Positions 45,563-54,665 of a DNA stretch of 64,000 nt are shown here, one piece after another. Source of the stretch: a bacterium (GTDB taxonomy: Bacteria; Desulfobacterota; Binatia; HRBIN30; CADEER01). Every line of letters begins with the position of its first letter. The stretch's first letter is position 1. Where the stretch lies: positions 558,001 through 622,000 of the forward strand of contig JAHBUY010000002.1 in NCBI GenBank assembly GCA_019637795.1, written 5' to 3'. The translations under genes were made by a program, and so were the position numbers. Under the pieces are notes generated by a model that did no database searches, was not told where the DNA came from, and saw only the letters and a list, made by a program, of their open reading frames with translations.

Positions 45563-47164
45563 ATGATCAGGAGACTCGGGGGCCGCGATGCGGCGCTGGC
45601 GCTGCTCCTGTTCCTGGCGATCGTCGCCTACCTCGTCTATCTGCCGCGCACCCTCGGCCGCGCCGACGAGTCGCATTTTCTGTACGAGGCCAAGCGCATT
45701 CGCGACGGCGAGGTCATGTACCGCGACTTCTTCCAGTTCGTGACCCCTGGCGCGCCCTACATCATGGCGTTCCTGTTCTGGGTGTTCGGGACGACCCTTC
45801 AGACCGCCCGGGTCGCGACCGCCGTGCTGCACGGCCTGCTCGGCGTCCTCATGTTCGCGATCTGTCGGACGCTCGGCGTCCGGCGCGCGCTCGCGATCGT
45901 GCCGCCGGTGGCATTCCTGGCCCTCTGCCAACCCGCCTGGCAGTTCGCGAGCTGGCACTGGTTCAGCGCGTTCTTCACCGTGGTGGTACTGTTCACGCTG
46001 CTGCGCGCCCCGTGGTCGAGTCGCCCGCGCGCCGCCATCGTGCCCGGAATCGCCGCCGGGTTGCTCACCGCGGTGCAGCAACAGAAGGGCGTGGCGATCA
46101 CGCTCGGCGTCGGCCTCATCTTCCTGCTCGACCAGGCGATCGATCGGCGCTACCCGCATCCCGCGCCGTGGCGCGATCTCGTCGTCCGCCTCGCCTGGTT
46201 CGCCGCCGGCGTCGCGCTCGTGATGGTCCCGTTGCTGATCGCCTTCGTCGCGATGGCGGGCTTCGATCCCCTCTATCAGGCGCTCGTCATCTTTCCGCTC
46301 GTCAACTATCGCAAGGCGTTCCACACCCCCTGGGGCAACGTGCTGTGGGTCACCGAGGGGTCGGCCAAGCTGACCTATCCCGTCGTCCTGAAGTACCTCC
46401 CCGTCGCGTTGCTGCCCGCGGCGCTCAGGCTGCTCGTCGGCGTCGTGCGCGGCGCCGACCGCGACGCCATCCGCCGTCTCGTGGTGCTCCTCGTGTCCGC
46501 CGGCTCGGCGACCCTGTCGATCTGGTACTTCCCGGATTTCATCCACATCGCCTTCATCGCGCCGGTCTTCCTGATCGCCGCCGCCGAGGCGCTCGGCTGG
46601 ATGATCGGCGCCGCCGAGACCGTCCTGCGGCGCGGCGGGTCGGCAGCGACCCATGCGGCGCGCGGGTGGGTCGAGCTCGCCCTGGCGACGGTCCTGGTGG
46701 GCGCGCTGGCGCTCCATCTCGGCAACAACGCCGCGACGCTGCGAGCCGACTTCCCATATCCGCACGACACGGCGTTCGGCCGCATCGATTTCCCGGGCCG
46801 CTGGCAGGCCATCATGATCGACCGCACGCGAACCCTGCTCGGCTTCATGCCGTCGAAGACGCTGTTCGCCTACCCGAACATGTCGGAGCCCTACCTGACC
46901 ACCGGGGCGAAGAACCCGACACCCTACCAGTACTATTTCGCCCCGGTCTCGCCGCGGGAACACACCCAGCGCGTCCTGGAGATCCTGCGGTCCGGCACCG
47001 TCCCCTTCGTCATGGTCCAGGGGTTCTTCCTCCATCCGAAAGATCCGGTGGCGCGCGAGATCTTCGCCCATTACGAGGCCGTGGACATCCCGGAGATCGA
47101 CGCGCTGCGCGAGCACACCAGCCTGACGCTGTATCTCCGGAAGGGCCTCCGCGGCGGGCGCTGA
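45563..47164 (+). CDS. GT-C-fold membrane glycosyltransferase-like protein
   Basis: This 533-residue protein has about ten hydrophobic segments. A loop after the first transmembrane helix contains RADESHF, the Asp-Glu pattern that GT-C (dolichyl-phosphate mannosyltransferase-like) enzymes use for lipid-linked sugar donors. MYRDFFQFVTPGAPY follows. The soluble C-terminus (about 400-533) has YPYPHDT-like and NPTPYQYYF segments. It probably transfers a sugar from a polyprenyl donor to an acceptor at the outer face of the inner membrane; substrate and acceptor are unknown. It stands alone, divergent from the P-type ATPase gene. Confidence 0.82.
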   Translation: MIRRLGGRDAALALLLFLAIVAYLVYLPRTLGRADESHFLYEAKRIRDGEVMYRDFFQFVTPGAPYIMAFLFWVFGTTLQTARVATAVLHGLLGVLMFAICRTLGVRRALAIVPPVAFLALCQPAWQFASWHWFSAFFTVVVLFTLLRAPWSSRPRAAIVPGIAAGLLTAVQQQKGVAITLGVGLIFLLDQAIDRRYPHPAPWRDLVVRLAWFAAGVALVMVPLLIAFVAMAGFDPLYQALVIFPLVNYRKAFHTPWGNVLWVTEGSAKLTYPVVLKYLPVALLPAALRLLVGVVRGADRDAIRRLVVLLVSAGSATLSIWYFPDFIHIAFIAPVFLIAAAEALGWMIGAAETVLRRGGSAATHAARGWVELALATVLVGALALHLGNNAATLRADFPYPHDTAFGRIDFPGRWQAIMIDRTRTLLGFMPSKTLFAYPNMSEPYLTTGAKNPTPYQYYFAPVSPREHTQRVLEILRSGTVPFVMVQGFFLHPKDPVAREIFAHYEAVDIPEIDALREHTSLTLYLRKGLRGGR

Positions 47165-47234
47165 CCGCCGACGGCCCCTGAGCGAGCGCGCTTCCCGCTT
47201 TCCCGCACCGGGCGTCGAAGCGCGCTCCCGCCGC

Positions 47235-48914
47235 CTACGCGCGCACCACCTGGCCGGGCAGGGCGCCGGTGGGGACGCCGTGCTCGAGCAGGATCTCGCC
47301 GTTGACGATCACCGCGTGGTAGCCCTCGGCGTCGACGACGAAGCGCGGACCGTCGGCGGGAAAGTCGCGCACCAGACGGGCGGCGCCGGCGCGCAGGCGG
47401 GTGGGATCGAAGAGCACCAGGTCGGCGGCGGCGCCGGGGCGGATCACGCCGCGGTCGGCGATGCCGTGGATCATGGCCGGGAACATCGTCAGGCGCGCCA
47501 CCGCCGCCTCGAGCGGGAGCGCCTTCGGCACCCACTCGCTGAGCAGGCGGGTGGTGTAGTCGGCGCCGACGAACGACAGCAGGTGCGCCCCGGCGTCGCT
47601 CGAGCCCGCCATGACGATCGGATCGCGCACCAGCGTGGTGATCATGTCGTCGAAGGTCTGGCCGGGCGGCATCTCGACCACGAACTGGGTCTGCAGGTCC
47701 TCGCTCAGCGAGAGGTCGAGGAACGCATCGAGCGGATCGGCGCCGCGCGCCTCCGCCAGGTCGCTCACCGAACGGCCGACCCACGCCGCGTGCTCGGGAT
47801 CGCGCACCGCCTCGACGACGCAGATCTGCCAGATGAAGACGAAGGCGCGGCCGGTGGGATCGGCGAGCTCGGCGCGCATGCGCTGGCGCACCGCCGGATC
47901 GCGCAGGGCGCGCGCGCGCTCCGCGGGCGGCAGGGTCAGCGCGGCGCGGAAGCTCGGCATCTCGTCGAACAGGAACGTGGTGTCGAGCGCGAAGTGGGCG
48001 CCGAGCTTGTTGGTGGGGAACATCGGGTGCAGGCGCAGCCCGTCGGCGAAGGCGGCGCGCGCGAACTCGAGGCAGCGCTGCCAGCCGTCGGGCGCCGCCG
48101 GCAGCGGCACCAGGGTGTTGAGCTCGAGCGGACGGCCCGACGCCCGCGCCATGGCGCGCAGCAGGTGCCGGTCGGACGCGTCGTAGCCCTCGACGAAGCT
48201 GCGCGGGATGAACTCGACGGCGCCGCGCCCGAATTCAGCGAGCACCCCGCAGAGGCCGATGAGCTCCTCCGGGGTGGCGAAGTTCGAGGGCACCTCGCGG
48301 CCGTCATGGGCGACGTGGATGTCGAGCTGCGAGGACGAGAAGCCGAGCGCGCCCTCGCGCATCGCCTGCCGCACCAGCTCCCGCATCTGCGCGATCTCCT
48401 CGGCCCGCGCCGGACGCTGCGAGGCCTCGTCGCCCATGACGTGGCGGCGCACCGCCGAGTGGCCGACGTAGCCGCCGGCGTTGACCCCGAGCCGCCCCTC
48501 GAAGCGGCGCCAGAAGTCGCCGAAGCCGCCGCCCCGCCAGCGCAGGCCCGCGGTCAGCGATGCGACCGACATACCCTCGACCCGGCTCAGCATCTGCGCC
48601 AGCCACTCGCAGTCGCCGACGCGCGCCGGCGCCAGCGTGAAGCCGCAGTTGCCGGCGAGCACGGTGGTGACGCCGTGCCACGAGGACGGCGAGGCCGTCG
48701 GGTCCCAGTCGAGCTGCGCGTCGTAGTGCGTGTGGACGTCGATGAACCCCGGCGTCAGCACCAGGCCGTCGCCGTCGATCACCCGCGTCGCCTCGTCCGC
48801 GAGACGACCGATGGCGGCGATGCGGCCGGCGCCCACCCCGACGTCGGCGGTGAACGACGGCATGCCCGTGCCGTCGACCACGCGGGCGCCGCGAATCAGC
48901 AGATCGAAGGTCAT
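47235..48914 (-). CDS. N-acyl-D-amino-acid deacylase-like amidohydrolase
   Basis: This 559-residue amidohydrolase begins FDLLIRGARVVDGTGMPS. It has the metal-binding FIDVHTHYDAQ (His61, His63) and a NCGFTLAPA motif. AGSSDAGAH lies near the C-terminus and a final GAAADLVLFDPTRL strand follows, all as in D-aminoacylases. It would remove an acyl group from an N-acyl-D-amino acid or related amide; the specificity is unknown. No signal peptide is present. The start at 48912-48914 is normal for the family. Confidence 0.93.
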   Translation of the reverse strand: MTFDLLIRGARVVDGTGMPSFTADVGVGAGRIAAIGRLADEATRVIDGDGLVLTPGFIDVHTHYDAQLDWDPTASPSSWHGVTTVLAGNCGFTLAPARVGDCEWLAQMLSRVEGMSVASLTAGLRWRGGGFGDFWRRFEGRLGVNAGGYVGHSAVRRHVMGDEASQRPARAEEIAQMRELVRQAMREGALGFSSSQLDIHVAHDGREVPSNFATPEELIGLCGVLAEFGRGAVEFIPRSFVEGYDASDRHLLRAMARASGRPLELNTLVPLPAAPDGWQRCLEFARAAFADGLRLHPMFPTNKLGAHFALDTTFLFDEMPSFRAALTLPPAERARALRDPAVRQRMRAELADPTGRAFVFIWQICVVEAVRDPEHAAWVGRSVSDLAEARGADPLDAFLDLSLSEDLQTQFVVEMPPGQTFDDMITTLVRDPIVMAGSSDAGAHLLSFVGADYTTRLLSEWVPKALPLEAAVARLTMFPAMIHGIADRGVIRPGAAADLVLFDPTRLRAGAARLVRDFPADGPRFVVDAEGYHAVIVNGEILLEHGVPTGALPGQVVRA

Positions 48915-49085
48915 GCGATGTGTCCCCCGGGTGACGGCGTTCCGCGGCTGGGCCCGCGGCTCACCGCGCGAACCCATGACGCAGCCCCGGCCGAGGTGTC
49001 AACGTCGTTCGTGCCGCGGCGCTGGCCGCCCGCATGCATGCGCGGAGGCCTTGACGGCCGGCGCGGGCGTATGCGAACCGCGGGC

Positions 49086-50381
49086 ATGCGCCGTGGCCCC
49101 ACAGCCGCGCTGCTCGTCACCCTGGCGGTGGTCGCTCCCGGCTGCGCGGCGACGCTCGGTCCCAGCGATCTGCAGCGCCTCAGCCGTCAGGCCGGTGGCG
49201 GACTGCAGCCGGTCCGCCGCGCCGACTTCCCCACCGGCAACCCGCGCGAGGGGGTACGCGGCGCGCCGGGCTCGCAACTGCTGGCGGCGGCGGTGGGGGA
49301 CAATCCGACCGTCGCCGAGGTCGTCGCCGCGCACGGCATCCCCGATGCCATCGCCGTGACGCCGCCGTACGCGACCGAGGTGCGGCTCGCCTACGCCGGC
49401 GAGCGGCAGCTCTACAGCATCCGCAGCGAGTCCACCTGGGTCACCCGCTGGGTGGTCAGCGCGCGGCCGCTGACCGACGACGAGCTGACGGTGGTCGATC
49501 CGACGCGCCGCACCGCGGCGATGGCCGAGGCGGTGCGCGGGCTGGTCGCGGCGCACGCGCGCGTCCAGACCGTCGGCCGCGCCCTGCTCGCCCACCTGCC
49601 GCCGGACGGCGAAGGCGGCACCAGCTACGGCGTGCTGCTGCTGAACGCGACGCCGAGCACGGTGTCGCTCTACGGCGGCGGGCCCGCCGCCGACGAGAAG
49701 ATCGTCGCCTGGGTCGATCCCGCCGGACCGCAGCGCGAGCGCCTGCAGGTCGGCGACCGCGTGCTGGCGATCAACGGCGTGTCGCCGCAGGCCGCCGAGG
49801 CCACGGGGATGAAGCTGGCGGGCACGCCGCGCCTGACCGTCGCCCGCGGCGGCGCGTCACGCGAGGTCGAGCTGCGGCCGGAGCCGACGGCGCGGCGCAT
49901 CACCTTCGCCGTCATTCCCGATGACGCCGCCAACGCGGCGGCGGTCGAGGGAGCGGTCGGCGTGACCAGCGGGTTCCTCATGCTCTTTCCCGACGACGAC
50001 GTGCTCGCCGTCGCCATGGGGCACGAGCTGGCCCACATCACGCTCGGACACACGCAGTCGCGGGTGACGCCGGGCGGCGTGCTGAAGGGCATCGTCGGCG
50101 TCGGCGTGCTGCTGCCGGTCGACATCGCCCTGCCCGGCACCGGTCAGTTGCTCGGCGGCGTCATGCGCGGCGTCGAGAACCGCTTCAACCGCGAGCAGGA
50201 ACGCGAGGCCGACCGCCTCGGCCTCCAGTACGCGAAAGCCGCCGGCTACGACCCGCGCGCCGGCCTGATCCTGATCGACACCCTGCAGGCCAAGGCGCCG
50301 TCGAGCGCCCTGCAGCAGTTCCTCGACATCCATCCGCCCTATCCCGAGCGCCGTCAGCTCATGGAGGAGGCGCTGCGGTAA
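49086..50381 (+). CDS. M48-family metallopeptidase lipoprotein with PDZ-like domain
   Basis: This 431-residue protein has a lipoprotein signal (MRRGPTAALLVTLAVVAPGC; another Met lies five codons earlier). A beta-rich domain follows. A PDZ-like segment (about 215-260) contains QRERLQVGDRVLAING. The M48 metallopeptidase motif MGHELAHITLGH has zinc ligands His313 and His317 with Glu314 as the base. EREADRLGLQYAKAAGYDPRAG supplies the third ligand and its helix. It resembles BepA/LoiP-like periplasmic proteases that act on outer-membrane proteins. It is divergent from the amidohydrolase at 47235 and stands alone. Confidence 0.92.
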   Translation: MRRGPTAALLVTLAVVAPGCAATLGPSDLQRLSRQAGGGLQPVRRADFPTGNPREGVRGAPGSQLLAAAVGDNPTVAEVVAAHGIPDAIAVTPPYATEVRLAYAGERQLYSIRSESTWVTRWVVSARPLTDDELTVVDPTRRTAAMAEAVRGLVAAHARVQTVGRALLAHLPPDGEGGTSYGVLLLNATPSTVSLYGGGPAADEKIVAWVDPAGPQRERLQVGDRVLAINGVSPQAAEATGMKLAGTPRLTVARGGASREVELRPEPTARRITFAVIPDDAANAAAVEGAVGVTSGFLMLFPDDDVLAVAMGHELAHITLGHTQSRVTPGGVLKGIVGVGVLLPVDIALPGTGQLLGGVMRGVENRFNREQEREADRLGLQYAKAAGYDPRAGLILIDTLQAKAPSSALQQFLDIHPPYPERRQLMEEALR

Positions 50382-50435
50382 CGGGCGATCGCCACGCCGC
50401 CTCCGACCGCCGCCGGTGCGCGGGAGCCCAGCCCG

Positions 50436-51428
50436 TCAGCCCGACTGCCGCGCGGCGAAGTACGCGAACGCCTGCTCCATGCCCTCGGCGATGCCGACGC
50501 GCGGCGTCCAGCCGAGGGCGCGCAGCTTGGCGTTGGCGAGGCGGAAGCGGTAGCCGAAGGCCTTGACGTCGGCGGTCAGCACCGGCGGACTGCCCGCGAG
50601 CGGCAGCACGCTCCACGCCGCCTGGGCCGCGGCGGCGGCGGCGTAGACGACGGCATAGGGCAGGTAGCGCGGCGCGAACGGTCTGCCGAGGATGGCCGCC
50701 AGGCGGGCGCACAGCGCCTCGAGCGTCGGTCCGTCGGCGTCGTCGTGCACGAGATATCCCTGGCCGACCGCCGCGGCCTCGCGGCCGACCAGCGCGATGG
50801 CGTCGGCGAGGTTGTCGACGTGCGCCCAGGCGAGCCGGGTGTCGCGCTGCCAGAAGATCAGCAGGCCGTCGCGGATCGCCTGCGCGAAGCCCGGGAAGAG
50901 CGCCTCGTCGCCGGGGCCGTACACCCAGCCGGGGTAGACGACCGACACCGGCAGCCCGCTCTCGCGGTGGAAGTCCCAGAGCCAGCGCTCGGCGTCGATC
51001 TTGGTGTCCGGATAGGGCTCGCCCCAGTAGCCGAACGGTCGCGATTCGTCGATCACCGCGCCGTCGCGCGGGATGCCGAAGACGTCGCTGGTGCTGATGT
51101 GCACCAGGCGGCGCACGCCGGCCGCGTGGGCGGCGCGCGCCACCGCCTGCGTGCCGCCGATGTTCACCGCCCGATAGCGCGCCCACGGGTGCCAGCCGTG
51201 CACCAGCGCCGCGCCGTGAAACACGCGCTCGACGCCGGCGAAGCACGGCGCGAGCGCGGCGCCGTCGGTGACGTCGGCCTCCACCACCTCGACGTCGAGC
51301 GCCCGCAGCTCCGGCAGCCGCCGATCGCCCGGCAGCGCCACCGCCCGCACCCGTTCGCCGTCGGCGCGCAGCCGGCGCACCAACGCGAGCCCGACGAACC
51401 CCGCGGCTCCCGTGACGAGGACGGTCAT
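50436..51428 (-). CDS. NAD-dependent epimerase / 3-beta-HSD-like dehydrogenase
   Basis: This 330-residue extended SDR has the Rossmann motif TGAAGFVG at residues 6-13, DVEVVEADVTD at the cofactor-acid region, and the YPDTK active-site pair. A C-terminal RLANAKLRALGWTPR segment is typical of sugar epimerases and 3-beta-hydroxysteroid dehydrogenases. Members oxidise, reduce or epimerise sterols or nucleotide sugars, and the substrate here is unknown. It is the last minus-strand gene before the lipid region, separated from it by 424 gene-free bases holding a hairpin element. Confidence 0.9.
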   Translation of the reverse strand: MTVLVTGAAGFVGLALVRRLRADGERVRAVALPGDRRLPELRALDVEVVEADVTDGAALAPCFAGVERVFHGAALVHGWHPWARYRAVNIGGTQAVARAAHAAGVRRLVHISTSDVFGIPRDGAVIDESRPFGYWGEPYPDTKIDAERWLWDFHRESGLPVSVVYPGWVYGPGDEALFPGFAQAIRDGLLIFWQRDTRLAWAHVDNLADAIALVGREAAAVGQGYLVHDDADGPTLEALCARLAAILGRPFAPRYLPYAVVYAAAAAAQAAWSVLPLAGSPPVLTADVKAFGYRFRLANAKLRALGWTPRVGIAEGMEQAFAYFAARQSG

Positions 51429-51547
51429 GGGCGCACACTCAGCACAATCGCCGCCGGCGCTCCACCGCGCCCGAGCGTTTCCCGCGTCGTGCCCGGTTGG
51501 GTCGCCGCGGTGACCAACAATGATGGGCCTTGATGTGACGAAGACAT

Positions 51548-51697
51548 TTCACCACGGAGGCACGGAGACACGGAGTAGCCTGGACGAGAGGGGGTTCGGG
51601 GGCGAGATCCCCAACGCCATCAGCAATGGCCATGGGGATCGCGCCCACCCGCGATTCCGACGCCGCACCCTCCGTGTCTCCGTGCCGCCGTGGTGAA
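51548..51697. repeat. Long hairpin-forming inverted repeat (MITE/REP-like)
   Basis: The left arm TTCACCACGGAGGCACGGAG(ACACGGAG), 51548-51575, and the right arm, 51670-51697, are reverse complements with one mismatch over 28 bases. Inside, GGGCGAGATCCCCA (51600-51613) pairs with TGGGGATCGCGCCC (51632-51645) with one mismatch, and GCCAT/ATGGC closes the centre. The 150 bases could therefore fold into one long hairpin with no coding capacity. The CCACGGAGGCACGGAGACAC phrase is, from memory, a recurrent intergenic repeat in several GC-rich phyla. The rest of 51429-51852 holds nothing else that I can support. No flanking target-site duplication is evident. Confidence 0.65.
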
Positions 51698-51852
51698 GGT
51701 ATTTTGTCGCATCGAGGTGGAGGGCGCGCGCCGACCTCGATCGGGCGATGGCGAACGCGCCCGACGTCGCCGATCGCCAGCGCCGCGGCCAGTTGTGGGC
51801 GCGCGCTCCAGCCCCTATAGACCGCACAGCCCACCGGTCGCATTGAGGGACG

Positions 51853-52854
51853 ATGACGAGCCCAATCCAGTCGGAAGCCGATCCCGACGCACGCCAGCCC
51901 GCCACCGCCGCGGTCAACGGTGCCGCCGATGCGCGCGCCGCCGGCGCGGCGCCGGTGCTGCCGCTGGCGGAGGGCGTCGATTTCGCCGCGCCGGAGGTCC
52001 GCCGCGAGGCGCTCGAGGTGCTGGAGAACGGCGGCGTGCTGCTGCTGCCGAAGGCCTTTTCCCTGGACGCCGCCGAGCGCGAGCTCATCGCCGACCTGGG
52101 GAACTTCCTCGTCCGCGAGCCGGAGACCGGCAACGGGCGGCCGACGATCATCTTCCAGCCCACCCGGCGGCGCATGGCCCGCTTCAACTTCGCCTTCGCC
52201 GGCAAACGGCTGGTGCGGGCCGAGATCAAGCCCGCGGCGCGGGACGCGATCGAACGCATGATGGCGCGCTACAGCGACTGGGCCGGCTCGCTGCTCGCCG
52301 CCCTGGCGCCGGCGTACAGCGCGGCGCTGGACGTCGATCGCGTCACCTATCGCCCCAACCAGCGCCAGGCGGTGCAACCGCTGCACGTCGACTCCGCCTA
52401 CGGCTACCCGACCCAGGGACGCGCCATGTTGCGCATCTTCTGCAACATCGATCCGTTGCAGCGCCCCCGCGTCTGGCACGTCGGCGAACCGTTCGAGGCC
52501 TTCGCCCGCCGCTTCCTCCCCGCGGCGCAGCCGCGCCGGTCCGGCTGGACGGCGGGACTGTTCGCCCGCCTCGGGATCGTCGGCGGGGCCCGGACGCCGT
52601 ACGACCTGCTGCTCGCCGAGCTCCGCCGCCTGGGCAAGCGCAGCGACGAGTACCAGCGCACCGCGCCGCGGCGCGTCGTCGAGTTCCAACCCGGCGCCTG
52701 CTGGATCGCCCTCACCGACCTGGTGCTGCACGGCGCCATCTCCGGCCAGCACAGCCTCGACCAGACGTTCTTCGTGCCGCCGACCGCGATGCGCGACCCG
52801 TCGCGCTCGTCGCTGCGCATCCTCGAACGGCTGAGCGGGCGCCCGCTGGTGTGA
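51853..52854 (+). CDS. Kdo hydroxylase-like Fe(II)/2-oxoglutarate dioxygenase
   Basis: This 333-residue protein has the Kdo_hydroxy family layout. A His-x-Asp pair (His178, Asp180) lies in LHVDSAYGYPTQGRAMLRIF, and a later DLVLHGAISGQHSLDQTFF segment supplies the distal histidine (His293). KdoO enzymes hydroxylate 3-deoxy-D-manno-octulosonic acid of lipid A-Kdo2. The N-terminal 40 residues are Ala-rich and non-homologous. No signal peptide is present. It opens a plus-strand run with the ThuA and SDR genes and is the first of several envelope-lipid enzymes in this region. The substrate is inferred from the family only. Confidence 0.85.
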   Translation: MTSPIQSEADPDARQPATAAVNGAADARAAGAAPVLPLAEGVDFAAPEVRREALEVLENGGVLLLPKAFSLDAAERELIADLGNFLVREPETGNGRPTIIFQPTRRRMARFNFAFAGKRLVRAEIKPAARDAIERMMARYSDWAGSLLAALAPAYSAALDVDRVTYRPNQRQAVQPLHVDSAYGYPTQGRAMLRIFCNIDPLQRPRVWHVGEPFEAFARRFLPAAQPRRSGWTAGLFARLGIVGGARTPYDLLLAELRRLGKRSDEYQRTAPRRVVEFQPGACWIALTDLVLHGAISGQHSLDQTFFVPPTAMRDPSRSSLRILERLSGRPLV

Positions 52855-52886
52855 GCCGGGCGCGGACGCGCACACTCGCAGCGGCC

Positions 52887-53768
52887 ATGCCGACTCCAGG
52901 ACAGGACGGCGCGGGCGCGCCGGTCACCATCGTGCTGCTGGCGGGTCGGGTGAAGGTTCCCGACCGTATCGGGCATCACGATTACCTGGCCGGCTGCCGT
53001 CTGCTCGCCGGCCTGCTGGAACAGACGAACGGGGTGCGCGCGGTGGTCGTCGCCGAGGGGTGGCCGGCGGACGAATCCCTGCTCCAGGCCGCGCGCTGCG
53101 TCGTCGTCTACGCCGGCGGCGCCCACAAGTCGCCGCTGCTCGCCACGCCAGAGCGCAGCGCGACGATCGAGCGCCTGGCGCAGGCCGGCGTCGGCCTGGT
53201 GATGATCCACCAGGCCGTGTCGTATCCAGCCGATCGCGCGGCGCAGGCGGCGGCGTGGATCGGCGGGGCGCACGTGGCTGGCCACGGCGCCCGCGGCCAC
53301 TGGCCGGCCTCGCACCGCGAGTTTCCGGCGCATCCGGTCACCCGCGGCGTCGCCGCCTGGGACAGCCACGACGGCTGGCTGCGCGAGATCCGCTTCGTCG
53401 ACGGCCTGCGCGGGGTCACCCCGCTGGTGTGGTCCAGTCGCCAACGCCGCGACGGCCGCGAGGGTGGGACGGACGACGTCGTCGCCTGGGCGTATGAACG
53501 GCCGCACGGCGGGCGCGCGTTCTGCTACACCGGCCTCGACGGCCACGCGGCGTGGTCGGCCGCCGGCGTTCGCCAGTTGCTGGTCAACGGCACGCTGTGG
53601 GCCGCGGGGTTGCCCATTCCGAATGGCGGCGCGCCGTGTGCGATCGCGGCGAGCGCCCTGTCCGCCTACCTGACCCCACGCGGCTCGCGCCGCGCGTGGA
53701 TCGGCAAACTGATGCGCCGCGGGCTGCGCCGCCTGACCGCGGGGCGCGCCGACCGGCGGGCCCCGTGA
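52887..53768 (+). CDS. ThuA-like protein
   Basis: The 293-residue protein has the ThuA (trehalose-utilisation-like) fold. VTIVLLAGRVKVPDRIGHHDY opens it. A central AQAGVGLVMIHQAVSYP strand follows, with FPAHPVTRGV and the PHGGRAFCYTGLDGH segment later. The fold resembles class I glutamine amidotransferases, but ThuA proteins have no settled activity. The C-terminal 50 residues are basic (RGSRRAWIGKLMRRGLRRL), which could bind a membrane surface. It lies 32 bases after the Kdo-hydroxylase gene and 44 before the SDR gene, so the three are probably co-transcribed. Confidence 0.85.
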   Translation: MPTPGQDGAGAPVTIVLLAGRVKVPDRIGHHDYLAGCRLLAGLLEQTNGVRAVVVAEGWPADESLLQAARCVVVYAGGAHKSPLLATPERSATIERLAQAGVGLVMIHQAVSYPADRAAQAAAWIGGAHVAGHGARGHWPASHREFPAHPVTRGVAAWDSHDGWLREIRFVDGLRGVTPLVWSSRQRRDGREGGTDDVVAWAYERPHGGRAFCYTGLDGHAAWSAAGVRQLLVNGTLWAAGLPIPNGGAPCAIAASALSAYLTPRGSRRAWIGKLMRRGLRRLTAGRADRRAP

Positions 53769-53812
53769 GCGGCGCCGGCGCGCACGGTCGCCAGCCCGGG
53801 GGAGGATCGACA

Positions 53813-54655
53813 ATGACCACGGAGATGAAGGACCGGACCGCGGTGGTCCTCACTGGCGCCGCCGGCGGGATCGGGATGGCGACCAGCCGCCTCCTCGTCG
53901 AGCGCGGCTTCCGCGTCGTCGGCACGCTGCTGGACAGCGAGGATGCGGCGCCGCTCGAGGCGCTCGGCGCCCAGGCGGTGCGGCTCGACGTCACCCAGCC
54001 GGCGAGCCTGCGCGAGGCGATCGCGCGCATCGAGGCGCTGCTCGGCGACACCCCGCTCGCGGGCCTGATCAACAACGCCGGCATCGCCGACGGCGGCCCG
54101 ATCGAGCTGCTCGATCTCGACGCGATGCGCCACGTGTTCGAGGTGAACGTCTTCGGGCTGGTCGCGGTCACGCAGGCCTTCCTGCCCCGCCTGCGGCGGT
54201 CGCGCGGCCGGATCATCAACATCAGCTCGGTGTCGGGGCGGGTCGCCGCCCCGTTCCTGGCCTCCTACAGCGCCTCGAAGTTCGCCGTCGAGGCGATCTC
54301 CGACTGCCTGCGTCGCGAGCTGCAGCCCTCGGGCATCGAGGTCGTCATCATCGAGCCGGCCGTCATTCGCACGCCGATCTGGGACAAGGCCCTGGCGCAC
54401 GACCTCGAACGCTATCGCGGCACGCCCTACGAGCCCGTGATCGAGAAGGCGTTGCGCCGCATCCGCAAGGGCCGCGACCGCGGCATGGAGCCGATCGAGG
54501 TGGCGCGGGTGATCGCCGACGCGCTGACCGTGATCCCGCCGCCGACGCGCATCCCGGTGCTGCGCAACCGGCGCAGCTTCGTGCTGGCGCAGTGGATGCC
54601 GGATTGGTTCATCGATCGACGCATCGCGCGCAAGGTGTGGGACGCGACGCGCTGA
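53813..54655 (+). CDS. Short-chain dehydrogenase/reductase
   Basis: This 280-residue classical SDR has the cofactor motif TGAAGGIG, INNAGIADGG, the serine in ISSVSG and the catalytic YSASK pair. The C-terminal region QWMPDWFIDRRIARKVW is amphipathic. Members reduce or oxidise diverse alcohols and ketones. The ATG at 53813 follows GGGGGAGGATCGACA, a strong ribosome-binding site. It is the third gene of the plus-strand set that starts at 51853 and converges with a second SDR gene. Confidence 0.93.
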   Translation: MTTEMKDRTAVVLTGAAGGIGMATSRLLVERGFRVVGTLLDSEDAAPLEALGAQAVRLDVTQPASLREAIARIEALLGDTPLAGLINNAGIADGGPIELLDLDAMRHVFEVNVFGLVAVTQAFLPRLRRSRGRIINISSVSGRVAAPFLASYSASKFAVEAISDCLRRELQPSGIEVVIIEPAVIRTPIWDKALAHDLERYRGTPYEPVIEKALRRIRKGRDRGMEPIEVARVIADALTVIPPPTRIPVLRNRRSFVLAQWMPDWFIDRRIARKVWDATR

Positions 54656-54665
54656 GGCGCCGGGC

